A DNA stretch of 64,000 bases. It comes from Actinomadura citrea. Its GTDB lineage: Bacteria > Actinomycetota > Actinomycetes > Streptosporangiales > Streptosporangiaceae. The notes beneath the pieces were generated by a model that saw nothing but the letters and a program-made list of their open reading frames with translations, had not been told where the DNA came from and searched no databases. The stretch is from contig NZ_JACCBT010000001.1 of NCBI RefSeq assembly GCF_013409045.1, forward strand, positions 2,604,001-2,668,000, written 5' to 3'. Shown piece by piece: positions 33,434-42,161 of the stretch. The position numbers and the translations under genes are program-made. Positions within the stretch are counted from its first letter, which is position 1. Each line of letters begins with the position of its first letter.

Positions 33434-36400
33434 TCATTGCCGTTTCGCGAGAACCGCTCTAATGAATTCATCTGGATCATCTAGCTTCTGCATTCGGCTG
33501 AGAATGTTGGCAGCGATCGGAACTTTATCGCCCGGACTTGGAAGATTGAGATTCTGCGCAAGAGCAATCGCTTGCTGAATCCCCGCATGAGCGTCATCCA
33601 CGGAAGGTGAGGAGCCGACACCGAAGATCGCAATCAGTGTAAGCATGGTAGAAGCAGCATCAGGATTCTCTCCCCATGCTGAAGCGACACCTCGCATGGC
33701 AGATACTTGCCATGGGCGCAGTAGGTCAACGTTGTAGGAGGAAACTACCTCGTAAATTCTCCTCAAATCTTCGAGGGGATTATTTCGCCATCGCCACCAG
33801 GCCGCCCGGGTAAGTTGAAGAGCCGCCGCCCCTCCTGACGCACCTTTTTCATTCCGTATCTGGTCAATAAGGTCATCCAGGTCGACGGGAATGTCGACTA
33901 CAGATTCTTCGAGGCAACGACGAACAAGACGGGCTTGCAAATCAGCCCACTCCTGCATCTGTCGATCGAGGCCTCTTTCTGCAGAAATAGATATTTCGCT
34001 TTCGACAATTGCCTCGATGGCAGAGATAGTCCCAAATGCCTGAACTCCAACACTCCGAGCAAGGTGACGAAGAGCCAGATCGTCACTCCAAAGGAAAGCC
34101 TCCCGCTGATGGGCGAGCTCGATAGGGGCCAACCAGGGCCTGAAATTCATCTCATCCAATTGTTGAAAAAGAGAAAGATCCCCAACTTGCTCGAGAGTAG
34201 TATTCCGAGCAGAGCCATCCAAAGCTTCTGCTTTTCTCCAAAGTTCGGATCGTTCTCGCGGGGTGCTTTCATGAAAAATTGGACGATTGAGTTCTTCGCT
34301 CCATGCGAGCGTCCCCGAACTGGCCGTAAGGCCGCGGGCCTCAGCTGTCGCTCTTGCGATATCATCCCTTGATGATTCGGCCATCAAGATTTCCGAGAAG
34401 CGGCCTCGAATATCCTGAATATCGTTAAGTTTTGATGACAGAAGCAATGCAGATGCTTCGGTGACAACCGAGTTCCCGAAAGCCCTTCTAGCACTTTCAA
34501 CCTCAATCTGGTGTACAACGTCATCCATAGCAGATGCTATGGACATGCCGAGCTGCTGCTGAATGACAATCAATGCATATGAGCGCCCAGTGATAGCAGC
34601 AAACATCCCAAGCGGAAATCGACCATCGGAGATGCTCGCAAGGGTCTCCTTAAGCGGGGACAGATCTCTCGATGAAGCGTCGGCTTCCATCTGCGCCGCC
34701 AGATCCTCCGGCGAGAATGGAACGAAGCGCACCTGGCTATCGGGTCCATGTTCTTCAGCCGCTTCAGCGAGCGCAGCGAAGGCAGCACGTCTTAGTTCCG
34801 GGTCAACGACAGACCTGGCGTCAACCGATTTTTCCGACTGAACGTCGGAATCTTGATCACTCGAACCATCGCCAGACTCGTCAACACTTCTCGTTGAAAA
34901 AATTACGTGACGGAGTAGGGCACTCGAAAGTTCTACATCGTCACTAAACTGAGTAGCGAGAGTTAGTGCCTGACTGGTAGTAGCGTTGTCCCACTCTTTG
35001 GCCACAAACGAGCGGAACCAGCAACGGGCTTCATCTTCATTTTTCGGAACCATGCCGTATGCCGAAATTGTTTCGGCAGCCTGCCCGTCTCGCCGCTGAT
35101 TTAGTTGCATTCTAACTAGGTTCCAGACAGTTTCTGTATCTGGAGAGTCGAGCAAATCCAATCGCGACCTAAGGTAACGCTCCGCGAGAGCCCAGTCTTT
35201 TCTTTCGGACGCCAGTGAAGCAAGAAGCACATATAGTTTTGCTCGTTGAAATCCCGCTAGCGCTGGCTCGGCTAGCGCACGAAGAGCGGAGCTTTCCGCT
35301 TCCGCAGGCAGGCCGGCGCGCCTAAGAATCTCGACGCGTTTAACGAGAAGTTCCGGGATGTGGAGGCGGTCATAAGCACGTACACAAGCGGTATTTGCCT
35401 TGTCAAGCTGCCCTCTGTCAACAAGCCTGCTGATCAAGTACTCTGCGGCGATAGGGTCAGAATCCGCCAAAGACTGTAGTTGCGGTAGCGTGGAGTCAAA
35501 GTCTGCATGAGCATCGATAAGGGTCGATGCCACCGCTTTTTTGGTCGATGATACGATCCCGCGCTCAACCAGACCGTCAAGCGCTACGGTTGTGTCTATG
35601 CCTTGAAACGCCAGCATCAGAACCGCGGAGTATGTCAGCTCATAGTCCTCCTTATCTTGGGCCTGCTTGAGTGTAATCTTCCAGAGTTCAGCCTTCTCTT
35701 CCGGGGAAAGATCTTCGTCCGCAAACTCAAGCTTCAGAAGCTCCGCGCCCTCTTGTCCCTCAATCGACTCGAGTACCTCGGAAACGATGCTTTCCTTGTT
35801 GAGCATCCGGGCCGCATAGAGAACCTTGCCTGCGACTACTGCATCCTTAGACTCTTCTAGAGTCGCATCGCCGAAGGGTAGGGGGCGGCCATGCTTGACT
35901 ACTTGCTCGAAGTCTCCTTGGAGGGCGAGTGCGCTTAGCAGAAGCTGCAATGCGCCGATGCTGTCTCCACTCCATTTCCTCCGCTGCTGGAGTGCCTGAA
36001 GGGCCCATTTCTTTGATTGTGAAATATCCGTGGGCCTTGATTCGGCGGTCGTGGCTCGCCGTGCGTAGGACTCCGCCAACGAGGTCATATAGTTACTCGC
36101 GGTCGGGCGCAGTTCGAGTGCACGACTGTATCGTTGAATTGCCTCGGACTCATTATTGCTGCGTCGGGCATTAAGCGCGAGAATCTCCTGAACCACTGGC
36201 TCGGAATCTGCATCTTTTGATGCAATATCCAGCGTGCTCGGGATTGGGATCGGTTTTGCTGTGCTCTCGTCTTCCTCCAATAGAAGATGGCCAACGCCAG
36301 CCACTAGTGCACCTTCAGAGGTTAGTGCAGCGCGGTCTAGATACGCTCTTGCCTTTGTCCTGTCAACCGATATCAGTTGCAGCCCGGCGACTGCCAGGAC

Positions 36401-37159
36401 ACGCCCCGTCCCCGTTGATTTCAAAGCGACAGCGCGTTCAAGTGCGGCAACGGATTCGGCGGTACAGCCATGCTCTGATGCATATGTCGCCACGGCCCGC
36501 CAACCGTCAAAACCAATCCCCTCCAGCCAGCTCGGTGTTGCAGCAAGAAGTGTTTTTACGGTGAAAGAAGGATTTGATCGACCCTGAGAAAGCTCATGGG
36601 CAAGCAACGCGACTTCTAGCTCCTTTACGTTTTTACTCTCCTCCAGAATTTCACCAACGGCTGGTGGCAGGCACTCTAGACTTATTGTGTAACGTTCTCT
36701 TGCCTTTACCGTGTTGTCTTGAACAATGCTTAGCCACTGATCGCCTGCAGTATTGAGAACTTGATCGCGCGGCACTGTCATTTTATAGCCTTTGCCAGTA
36801 CTCTCGATTGTTTGACTAGTAACCTGCTCCCAATATGCAATATTGGAGTTTAGATCAACAATTACGACAAATACTGGAAGGATGTGCCCGAGCCAATATT
36901 CAACATTACGAGGCTTGGGCCGGAATATCCACCCACTCTCAGTGGGCTCCTGAAACCAACTTGGGCCGCCCTTGATTTGAAGTGCGAGAAGACGGCCTGT
37001 TGGCCTTCCCTCAGTCTTGATCTCCACTTGCGCGTCAATTCCGTAGTCCAGGATCGGCTCCGCGCGATAGATCCACTTGAGCCTCGTCAGAACATGCTGG
37101 CCGACTATATGGACAGCAGCTTCACCAGTCAGGTCAGGATCGAGATCATCCTCGGCCAA
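33434..37159 (-). CDS. Large DUF4365 (nuclease-like) helical-repeat protein
   Basis: The 1241-residue protein begins with a DUF4365 domain (about residues 8-150) of the PD-(D/E)XK-like type: LDYGIDAQVEI gives Asp38, Asp42 and Glu46, and LALQIKGG gives Gln61-x-Lys63. About 1000 residues of helical repeats follow, some TPR-like (EAIQRYSRALELRPTASNY, AERYLRSRLDLLDSP). TTG 37159 is chosen with GAGAGG six bases upstream. A DNA-cutting domain on a large helical sensor suggests a single-gene antiphage protein; this is inference. It is low in GC and a cargo gene. Confidence 0.75.
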   Translation of the reverse strand: MAEDDLDPDLTGEAAVHIVGQHVLTRLKWIYRAEPILDYGIDAQVEIKTEGRPTGRLLALQIKGGPSWFQEPTESGWIFRPKPRNVEYWLGHILPVFVVIVDLNSNIAYWEQVTSQTIESTGKGYKMTVPRDQVLNTAGDQWLSIVQDNTVKARERYTISLECLPPAVGEILEESKNVKELEVALLAHELSQGRSNPSFTVKTLLAATPSWLEGIGFDGWRAVATYASEHGCTAESVAALERAVALKSTGTGRVLAVAGLQLISVDRTKARAYLDRAALTSEGALVAGVGHLLLEEDESTAKPIPIPSTLDIASKDADSEPVVQEILALNARRSNNESEAIQRYSRALELRPTASNYMTSLAESYARRATTAESRPTDISQSKKWALQALQQRRKWSGDSIGALQLLLSALALQGDFEQVVKHGRPLPFGDATLEESKDAVVAGKVLYAARMLNKESIVSEVLESIEGQEGAELLKLEFADEDLSPEEKAELWKITLKQAQDKEDYELTYSAVLMLAFQGIDTTVALDGLVERGIVSSTKKAVASTLIDAHADFDSTLPQLQSLADSDPIAAEYLISRLVDRGQLDKANTACVRAYDRLHIPELLVKRVEILRRAGLPAEAESSALRALAEPALAGFQRAKLYVLLASLASERKDWALAERYLRSRLDLLDSPDTETVWNLVRMQLNQRRDGQAAETISAYGMVPKNEDEARCWFRSFVAKEWDNATTSQALTLATQFSDDVELSSALLRHVIFSTRSVDESGDGSSDQDSDVQSEKSVDARSVVDPELRRAAFAALAEAAEEHGPDSQVRFVPFSPEDLAAQMEADASSRDLSPLKETLASISDGRFPLGMFAAITGRSYALIVIQQQLGMSIASAMDDVVHQIEVESARRAFGNSVVTEASALLLSSKLNDIQDIRGRFSEILMAESSRDDIARATAEARGLTASSGTLAWSEELNRPIFHESTPRERSELWRKAEALDGSARNTTLEQVGDLSLFQQLDEMNFRPWLAPIELAHQREAFLWSDDLALRHLARSVGVQAFGTISAIEAIVESEISISAERGLDRQMQEWADLQARLVRRCLEESVVDIPVDLDDLIDQIRNEKGASGGAAALQLTRAAWWRWRNNPLEDLRRIYEVVSSYNVDLLRPWQVSAMRGVASAWGENPDAASTMLTLIAIFGVGSSPSVDDAHAGIQQAIALAQNLNLPSPGDKVPIAANILSRMQKLDDPDEFIRAVLAKRQ

Positions 37160-37224
37160 TGGATACCTCTCGCGGTGTGAGGGTTCCGTGAAGAACGGAA
37201 CGGTTCGATGAGCAGAATGTGCTA
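37160..37224 (-). promoter_or_regulatory. Upstream region of the DUF4365 gene with a small inverted repeat
   Basis: GTTCCGT (37183-37189) pairs with ACGGAAC (37195-37201) across five bases, 24-42 bases before the TTG start. It could be an operator or a leader hairpin. Confidence 0.35.
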
Positions 37225-37515
37225 CTAGCTTCTTGCCACTCCGATTGTAGACACATCGGCTCGCACAGTGTATGCCGTTTGTGAAACACTCACAGCAACC
37301 AGAGGTGCTGACGCTTGGGCGGTGACAGTGCCTGTGCCGCCGACCTGCCCCATCCAGTGGTGAGCCACCCCCTGACAGACCGACGACCCGGCCATGATCC
37401 GGGCCGCTTGCCGCTGTTCCCGGCAACCTTCCTCGTGCAACCCGCCCGCTGGTCCTATGGGGAGCAGACGAAGATCCTGCGTCTTCAGTTCGATCAGGGC
37501 ACAACGAGGGCACAT
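37225..37515 (-). CDS. Doubtful small Cys-containing protein
   Basis: The 96-residue frame from ATG 37515 begins CPRCALIELKTQDLRLLPI, which looks like a genuine N-terminus with a Cys pair, but the second half (TGTVTAQASAPLVAVSVSQ) is less convincing. The gene may be a remnant whose 3' end was replaced when the DUF4365 gene entered. No function is proposed. Confidence 0.35.
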   Translation of the reverse strand: MCPRCALIELKTQDLRLLPIGPAGGLHEEGCREQRQAARIMAGSSVCQGVAHHWMGQVGGTGTVTAQASAPLVAVSVSQTAYTVRADVSTIGVARS

Positions 37516-37763
37516 GACGGTAGGAACCGTCGAGAAGTGATGAGAGGCGGCGATCGCTTCTGACGCAGGTCACGTCGTGGTCGACCACATCGGGCCTGAT
37601 CAGGGTAGGGGGCTGTGAAGAACCCGGCTTACAGGCCGACTCCCGCCGACTCAGCGTTTGCGACTCTCGTAACCTGGCGGGAAGTCTCGGGGCCTCTCTT
37701 CACCAAGCTCCACAAGGCCACACCGACAGACGGCCCACCTGATGTCGTCACTCCCAGCGTCAC
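37516..37763. other. Gap with no supported gene
   Basis: No frame with a plausible start or domain was found. Composition is intermediate between the AT-rich cargo and the GC-rich right end of the element. Confidence 0.5.
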
Positions 37764-38105
37764 TCAGTTGCTTGCTCGCAACAACTTCGCCGTCCGAGCA
37801 GGCAGTACCGTGCTGACTACACACCGCCTGAGTTGCCAAGCTCTTTCGCCCGCGTACCAGCCGACCCAGTATCGCCAGACGGCAACGACGTTAGAAGTCA
37901 TGTCCCGATCGTGCCTTTCCCAGCCGAAATGCCGCCATGTCGGGTGACCAGTTGGGGCCGCACGCCATGCATCGAGCACCTGTTCGAGTAATGGCCTGAT
38001 GTGAGAACGCTTCACTCGCCGTCCTGGGGGCAAGCGAGGTACTGGAAGCACACGGAGAAGCCCCAGCCACGGCCGGTGGGGGCGTGACTGGGCTCCCTGG
38101 TTCAT
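37764..38105 (-). CDS. Possible truncated gene downstream of DUF2637
   Basis: ATG 38105 overlaps the DUF2637 stop as ATGA, a sign of a real co-translated gene. The first part and the stretch LLEQVLDAWRAAPTGHPTWRHFGWERHD look protein-like, and the frame ends at 37764 after 113 residues. I recognise no domain. AICEs often carry translocase or replication genes at this position, so this may be the stub left when the rest was lost. Confidence 0.4.
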   Translation of the reverse strand: MNQGAQSRPHRPWLGLLRVLPVPRLPPGRRVKRSHIRPLLEQVLDAWRAAPTGHPTWRHFGWERHDRDMTSNVVAVWRYWVGWYAGERAWQLRRCVVSTVLPARTAKLLRASN

Positions 38106-38680
38106 GCCGGAGCAGGTTGCTCCGTGCTGGTGATGATCTGCTTCACCTTGCGGCGGTCGATGCCGTACTTCTCGGCAAGGTAGCGCTGAGAGACCGGACG
38201 GCCCGGACCGTTCAGGCTTTCCCTGTACTCGTCCCGTACCGCCTGTTCCGGCGTCTGCTCCACTTTGGTGCGTTCCTCGTCCTGGGCGAGGTCCCCGCGC
38301 GCTGCGCTGCGCGTGAGGGTCATCAGGAGTTCGAAGCTGCCGACGAGGGCGAGGGCTGGCCAGGCGCTGACTATCGCGCCTATGAGGCCGTGGGTCGCGC
38401 CGTGCGCCACGTTGGCGCCTACCGTGGCCACGATGCCTACGGCGAGGCTCCACTTGGCCAAGGGCGGTGCGGGGTGCTTTCGGCGGCTGGCGTCCAGGAT
38501 CACCATGGATGCCGCCCAGATGAGGCCGTCCACTGTGAACGGGACGAGGCGTGCCGTGGGGCCGGACTCGCCGTGGGAGTGGACGAGTTCGTAGGCGTGG
38601 CGGTACGAGATGACGGCGGCCACGGCGGCTACTGCCACCACGGCGAGCGCGGTTGTGATGCGGATGAGGCGGTCATTCAC
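38102..38680 (-). CDS. DUF2637 membrane protein (AICE/plasmid type)
   Basis: The 192-residue protein has four predicted membrane helices (ALAVVAVAAVAAVISY, LVPFTVDGLIWAASMVIL, LAVGIVATVGANVAHG, WPALALVGSFELLM) and a cytosolic C-terminus with a helix-turn-helix-like tail (SQRYLAEKYGIDRRKVKQII). DUF2637 proteins are common on actinomycete plasmids and AICEs, near transfer genes. Its start overlaps the stop of the preceding small gene by eight bases. It confirms that the right end belongs to the mobile backbone. Confidence 0.87.
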   Translation of the reverse strand: MNDRLIRITTALAVVAVAAVAAVISYRHAYELVHSHGESGPTARLVPFTVDGLIWAASMVILDASRRKHPAPPLAKWSLAVGIVATVGANVAHGATHGLIGAIVSAWPALALVGSFELLMTLTRSAARGDLAQDEERTKVEQTPEQAVRDEYRESLNGPGRPVSQRYLAEKYGIDRRKVKQIITSTEQPAPA

Positions 38681-38894
38681 GGCCCAGCTCCCGTCGCCAC
38701 TCCTGGGCGCATGGGTCGTCCTCGCCGTGGGTGAGGAGGCGTTCGGCGAGCATCAGGGCCGTGATTGCGGCGTTGCGGTCGACGGGGCGTGGCCAGGTAG
38801 TGACGTGCCAGCCGCAGTCGGTGCGCGTGGCGGTGGCGATGACCTTGCCGGCTGCCGTGGCGGTCATCGTGGTTGCGGTGATTTCTAGGGCCAT
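38673..38894 (-). CDS. Small element-encoded protein
   Basis: The 73-residue product (TATAAGKVIATATRTDCGW, then LMLAERLLTHGEDD) is unrecognised but of the kind found beside DUF2637 genes. ATG 38894 has GGAGG about ten bases upstream and the gene is coupled to DUF2637. It is the outermost gene at the right end of the element. Confidence 0.6.
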   Translation of the reverse strand: MALEITATTMTATAAGKVIATATRTDCGWHVTTWPRPVDRNAAITALMLAERLLTHGEDDPCAQEWRRELGRE

Positions 38895-39072
38895 GAGGGT
38901 GGCCTCCTCCCTGCTGAGAGGGGGAGCCACGGGAGCCAATCCGGGGAGCCAACGCCAGTCGGTTTGGTTCGACGGTGCTGGACGGGCCCGGACTGGTCCC
39001 GTGGGCTCCTTCCCTTGTTTTTGCAGGTGAGCGGCTCCGTGGCCGACTTCCCCGGACAGTGCCGGACGGGGT

Positions 39073-39109
39073 GCGAATAAGGCTGACTCAGGGGTTCCCT
39101 AAGTGAGGC
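39073..39109 (+). repeat. Right attachment site (37-bp direct repeat core)
   Basis: The core is identical to 21740-21776, with ten further matching bases to the left (39062-39071) after one mismatch. In the same frame as the left copy it reads through GFPK to TGA. DNA to its right shows the base composition of the chromosome. Confidence 0.85.
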
Positions 39110-39301
39110 TTAAAGGCGTTCTGTTGGGGGGTGGGGCGGCTTAGCGTTGCGGGTGTCAGATCGGAGACACGGCGGAGGTGCACAGGCGGAGAGCAGAGCG
39201 ATCGTCGGCTGAGGTTCCGACTGAGGTTCCTGATTGAGACAGACTCCTGGCCCGCATGGCCCCGTAACCCCGCTCTGGGGCCGTGCGGGCCAGAAGCCTT
39301 T

Positions 39302-39862
39302 TCAGGGGCGGGGGAGGGCGCCGAGGAGGAGCAGGCGGAAGGCGTCGGCGGTGCCCGTGGCGGTGGTGTCTCCCGTTGCTAGGCGGCGGAGGGCCAGGCC
39401 GTAGAGCATCGCGACGATCGCGGGGGCGTGGTGTTCGGCGTCCGGGATGTCGAGGGCCTTGAGGATGGCGGTGGCCAGGCGGTCGTAGGCCTCGATGGAG
39501 CGCGTGGAGGTCTCGCGGAGGGCCGGGTCGCGGGCGGCGTGCAGGTGCAGTTCGAGGTTCGCGATCTGCTCGGGGCCGTAGGCGAACTCGACGACGGCCT
39601 TCTCGACCTGGTCGGCGGCCTCGACGGGCGCCATGCCGGACTCGGCGAGGGACGTGACGTAGGTCGTGATGCGGGCGATCTCCTGCTCGACGAAGGCGTG
39701 CAGCGCCTCGCGCAGCAGGTCCTCCTGGCTGGGGAAGTGGTAGGTCAGGGAGCCGAGGGAGACGCCGGCCGCACGGGCGACGGCGCGGTTGGTCACGGCG
39801 CCGATGCCCTGCTCGCCGATCAGGCGGAGGGTGGCGTGGAGGATCCGGTCACGGGCGCTCAT
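39302..39862 (-). CDS. TetR-family regulator, divergent from the amidase
   Basis: The 186-residue repressor has an N-terminal helix-turn-helix (GAVTNRAVARAAGVSLGSLTYHF, about residues 20-45) and a C-terminal ligand domain. It is divergent from the amidase gene, with a perfect 24-bp palindrome between them, the usual layout of a TetR repressor that controls itself and its neighbour. The ligand is unknown, perhaps an amide or its product. Confidence 0.92.
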   Translation of the reverse strand: MSARDRILHATLRLIGEQGIGAVTNRAVARAAGVSLGSLTYHFPSQEDLLREALHAFVEQEIARITTYVTSLAESGMAPVEAADQVEKAVVEFAYGPEQIANLELHLHAARDPALRETSTRSIEAYDRLATAILKALDIPDAEHHAPAIVAMLYGLALRRLATGDTTATGTADAFRLLLLGALPRP

Positions 39863-39897
39863 CGGTGCACAGTCTTCCCCACAACGGGTGCGTTCAG

Positions 39898-39921
39898 TAT
39901 CGTTCGTTCGAACGAACGATA
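39898..39921. promoter_or_regulatory. 24-bp perfect palindrome, TetR operator
   Basis: Two 12-base half-sites of TATCGTTCGTTC meet without a spacer in the 71-base gap between the divergent TetR and amidase genes. It is 12 bases before the amidase GTG, so binding would block transcription or initiation of both genes. Confidence 0.8.
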
Positions 39922-39933
39922 GCTGGAGGCGGC

Positions 39934-41310
39934 GTGGAACTGGGGCTGGCCGGGCAGGCGGAGGCGCTGGCGAGGGGAGAGATCTCCTCGAGTGACCTGG
40001 TGGAGGAGAGCCTGGAGGCCATCGGCCGGCGGGAGTCGCTCGGCGCGTTCCGGGTGGTGCGGGCCGAGGCGGCCGCGCAGGAGGCGCTGGAGGCCGACAA
40101 GAGGCTGGCGGAGGGGGAGCGGCTGCCGCTGCTCGGGGTGCCCGTCGCCATCAAGGACGACACGGACATCGCGGGGGAGACCACGCCCTTCGCGGTGGCG
40201 GGGGACCACCGGCCGGTGGCGCGGGACGGGGAGGTCGTGCGCAAGCTGCGGGCCGCCGGGGCCGTCATCGTGGGGAAGACGACGACGTGCGAGCTCGGGT
40301 TGTGGCCGTTCAGCGAGTCGCGCGAGTACGGGATCGCGAGGAACCCGTGGAATCCCGACTACTCGCCGGGCGGGTCGTCGGGCGGGTCGGCGGCGGCCGT
40401 GGCGGCGGGCATGGTCGCGGGGGCGGTCGGTTCGGACGGGGCCGGGTCGATCCGGATCCCTGCGGCGTGGACGGGCCTGGTGGGCATCAAGCCCCAGCGG
40501 GGACGGGTCTCCGGGTATCCGCACACCGATCCGTTCAACGGGATCACCGTGTGGGGGCCGCTCGCGCGCAGCGTGGGGGACGCGGCCCTGCTGCTCGACG
40601 TGCTGACCGGCAGCCACGCCGAGGACGTCTACCGGCTGGACCCGCCGATCACCCCGTTCGCCGAGGCCGCGAGGCGGGAGCCGGGGCGCCTGCGGATCGC
40701 CGTCTCCTACCGGACGGCCCTCGGGGTCAGTGGGAGGCTCGACCCGCAGATCCGGGCGGCGGTCGAGCGGCTCGCGCGGAGGCTGACCGACCTCGGGCAC
40801 AAGGTGTTCCCCGCGGATCCCGACTACGGGCCGGCGGCGCTCGGGCTCGTCCCGCGCGGGACGGCCGGGGTCGCCGACTGGCTGGACTCCCTGCCGAACC
40901 CGCGGCCCGATCCCCGGACGGAGGCCGAAGCGCGGCTGGGGCGGGTCCTCGGCAGGCGGCTGCTGCCCCTGGCCAAGCGGCTGGACCCGTACCTGCGGAG
41001 GAGGGCCGGGCGCGTCTTCCAGATCGCGGACGTGGTGATGACGCCCACGACCGCGCAGCCGCCGTTGCGGGTCGGGGCCTTCGACGGGGCCGGCTACCAG
41101 CGGACGCAGTCCGGGGTCGCGGCCGCGTGCCCTTACGCGTGGACGTGGAACGTGCTGGGATGGCCCGGAGTGAACGTCCCGGCCGGGTTCACCGGGGACG
41201 GGCTGCCCATCGGCGCCCAGCTGCTCGGTCATGACTCCGACGAGGCGACGCTCATCTCGCTCGCGGCGCAGCTGGAGTCGGTCGAAGGATGGGTGGGGCG
41301 GCGCCCTTAG
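39934..41310 (+). CDS. Amidase (amidase-signature family)
   Basis: The 458-residue enzyme has the amidase signature: catalytic Lys in VAIKDDTDIAGE, the cis-Ser region GGSSGGSAAAVAAGM and the nucleophile Ser in SDGAGSIRIPAAWTG. It hydrolyses a carboxylic amide. GTG 39934 is chosen because GGAGG lies at 39925-39929; a longer frame from 39865 would cover the operator. It is probably repressed by the divergent TetR protein. The substrate is unknown. Confidence 0.92.
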   Translation: MELGLAGQAEALARGEISSSDLVEESLEAIGRRESLGAFRVVRAEAAAQEALEADKRLAEGERLPLLGVPVAIKDDTDIAGETTPFAVAGDHRPVARDGEVVRKLRAAGAVIVGKTTTCELGLWPFSESREYGIARNPWNPDYSPGGSSGGSAAAVAAGMVAGAVGSDGAGSIRIPAAWTGLVGIKPQRGRVSGYPHTDPFNGITVWGPLARSVGDAALLLDVLTGSHAEDVYRLDPPITPFAEAARREPGRLRIAVSYRTALGVSGRLDPQIRAAVERLARRLTDLGHKVFPADPDYGPAALGLVPRGTAGVADWLDSLPNPRPDPRTEAEARLGRVLGRRLLPLAKRLDPYLRRRAGRVFQIADVVMTPTTAQPPLRVGAFDGAGYQRTQSGVAAACPYAWTWNVLGWPGVNVPAGFTGDGLPIGAQLLGHDSDEATLISLAAQLESVEGWVGRRP

Positions 41311-41366
41311 ACGCGTGACGGGCCGCCGGTGCGGGGGTCCAAGCCGGTACCGGCGGCCCGTCGCGT

Positions 41367-42128
41367 TCAGTAGCCGGCGCCCGTGAGCATGCCGCCGTCG
41401 ACGAGGACCTCGCTGCCGGTGCAGTAGGTCGAGTCGTCCGAGGCGAGGAAGACGACGAGTCCGGTGATCTCCCGCGCCTTGCCCATGCGGCCGAGGGGGA
41501 GCGCCTTCATGAACGCGTCGGCGCCGGCGGCCGTGGCCGAGACGATGTCGTCCTGCATGGTCAGGGGCGTCAGCACCCCGCCGGGGTGGATGGAGTTCAC
41601 GCGGATGCCGTACTGGCCGAGCTCGCGGGCGGCGGACTTGGTCAGCCCGCGGACGCCGAACTTGCTGGCGCTGTAGGCGGCGAGGCCGGCCGCGCCGATG
41701 AAGCCCTCGGTCGAGGACACGTTGACGATCGAGCCGCCGCCGGCCGCGCGCATCGGGGCGGTCACCGTCTTCACGCCGAGCCACTGGCCGACCAGGTTCA
41801 CCTCCAGGATCTGGCGGAACTCCTCGACGGCCATGTTCTCGATGGTCTTGTGCCGGAGGATCCCGGCATTGTTGACCAGGACGTTCAGCGCCCCGAACGT
41901 CTCCGTCGCGGTCTGGACGGCGCGCTGCCAGTCCTCCTCGCGGGACACGTTCATCCGGACGAAGCGGGCGCCGTCCCCGAGGTCGGCGGCCAGCTTGGCG
42001 CCCTCCTCCTCCAGGACGTCGCCGAACACCACTCTGGCGCCCTCGTCCAGGAACCGGCGGACGTGCGCCTTGCCCATGCCGCGTGCGCCACCGGTGATCA
42101 GCGCCACCTTGCCGTCAAGCTGCCCCAT
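41367..42128 (-). CDS. Short-chain dehydrogenase/reductase (hydroxysteroid-dehydrogenase-like)
   Basis: The 253-residue SDR has the cofactor motif TGGARGMG, NNAG, the catalytic Ser in IVNVSSTEG and YSASK. It resembles 3-alpha/20-beta-hydroxysteroid dehydrogenases and related NAD-dependent SDRs. ATG 42128 is used with GAGGAG upstream. It follows a TetR gene on the same strand, and an imperfect palindrome lies in between. Steroid activity is only suggested by resemblance. Confidence 0.88.
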   Translation of the reverse strand: MGQLDGKVALITGGARGMGKAHVRRFLDEGARVVFGDVLEEEGAKLAADLGDGARFVRMNVSREEDWQRAVQTATETFGALNVLVNNAGILRHKTIENMAVEEFRQILEVNLVGQWLGVKTVTAPMRAAGGGSIVNVSSTEGFIGAAGLAAYSASKFGVRGLTKSAARELGQYGIRVNSIHPGGVLTPLTMQDDIVSATAAGADAFMKALPLGRMGKAREITGLVVFLASDDSTYCTGSEVLVDGGMLTGAGY

Positions 42129-42161
42129 CAACGCTCCTCGTCGCCCGTTGCCTCCCGGTCA

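Larger units (their letters stand above)
21740..39109. mobile_element. Integrated AICE-like element, about 17.4 kb
   Basis: Bounded by a perfect 37-bp direct repeat, the element carries a tyrosine integrase and excisionase at the left end, an FtsK-like translocase, several small AICE-type genes and a DUF2637 protein. These are the hallmarks of actinomycete integrative and conjugative elements, which transfer double-stranded DNA with a single FtsK-like pump. No replication initiator (RepSA, RepAM or Prim-Pol type) is recognisable, so it may be replication-defective or use a novel module. Cargo in the middle differs strongly in base composition. Confidence 0.88.

Noticed and set aside
37315..37563. 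Plus-strand frame in the gap upstream of the DUF4365 gene
   Set aside because: No ribosome site, no domain and an Arg/Pro-rich shadow composition.
21740..39109. Interpretation of the element as a prophage
   Set aside because: No capsid, tail, terminase or lysis gene is present; the FtsK-like pump and DUF2637 fit a conjugative element.
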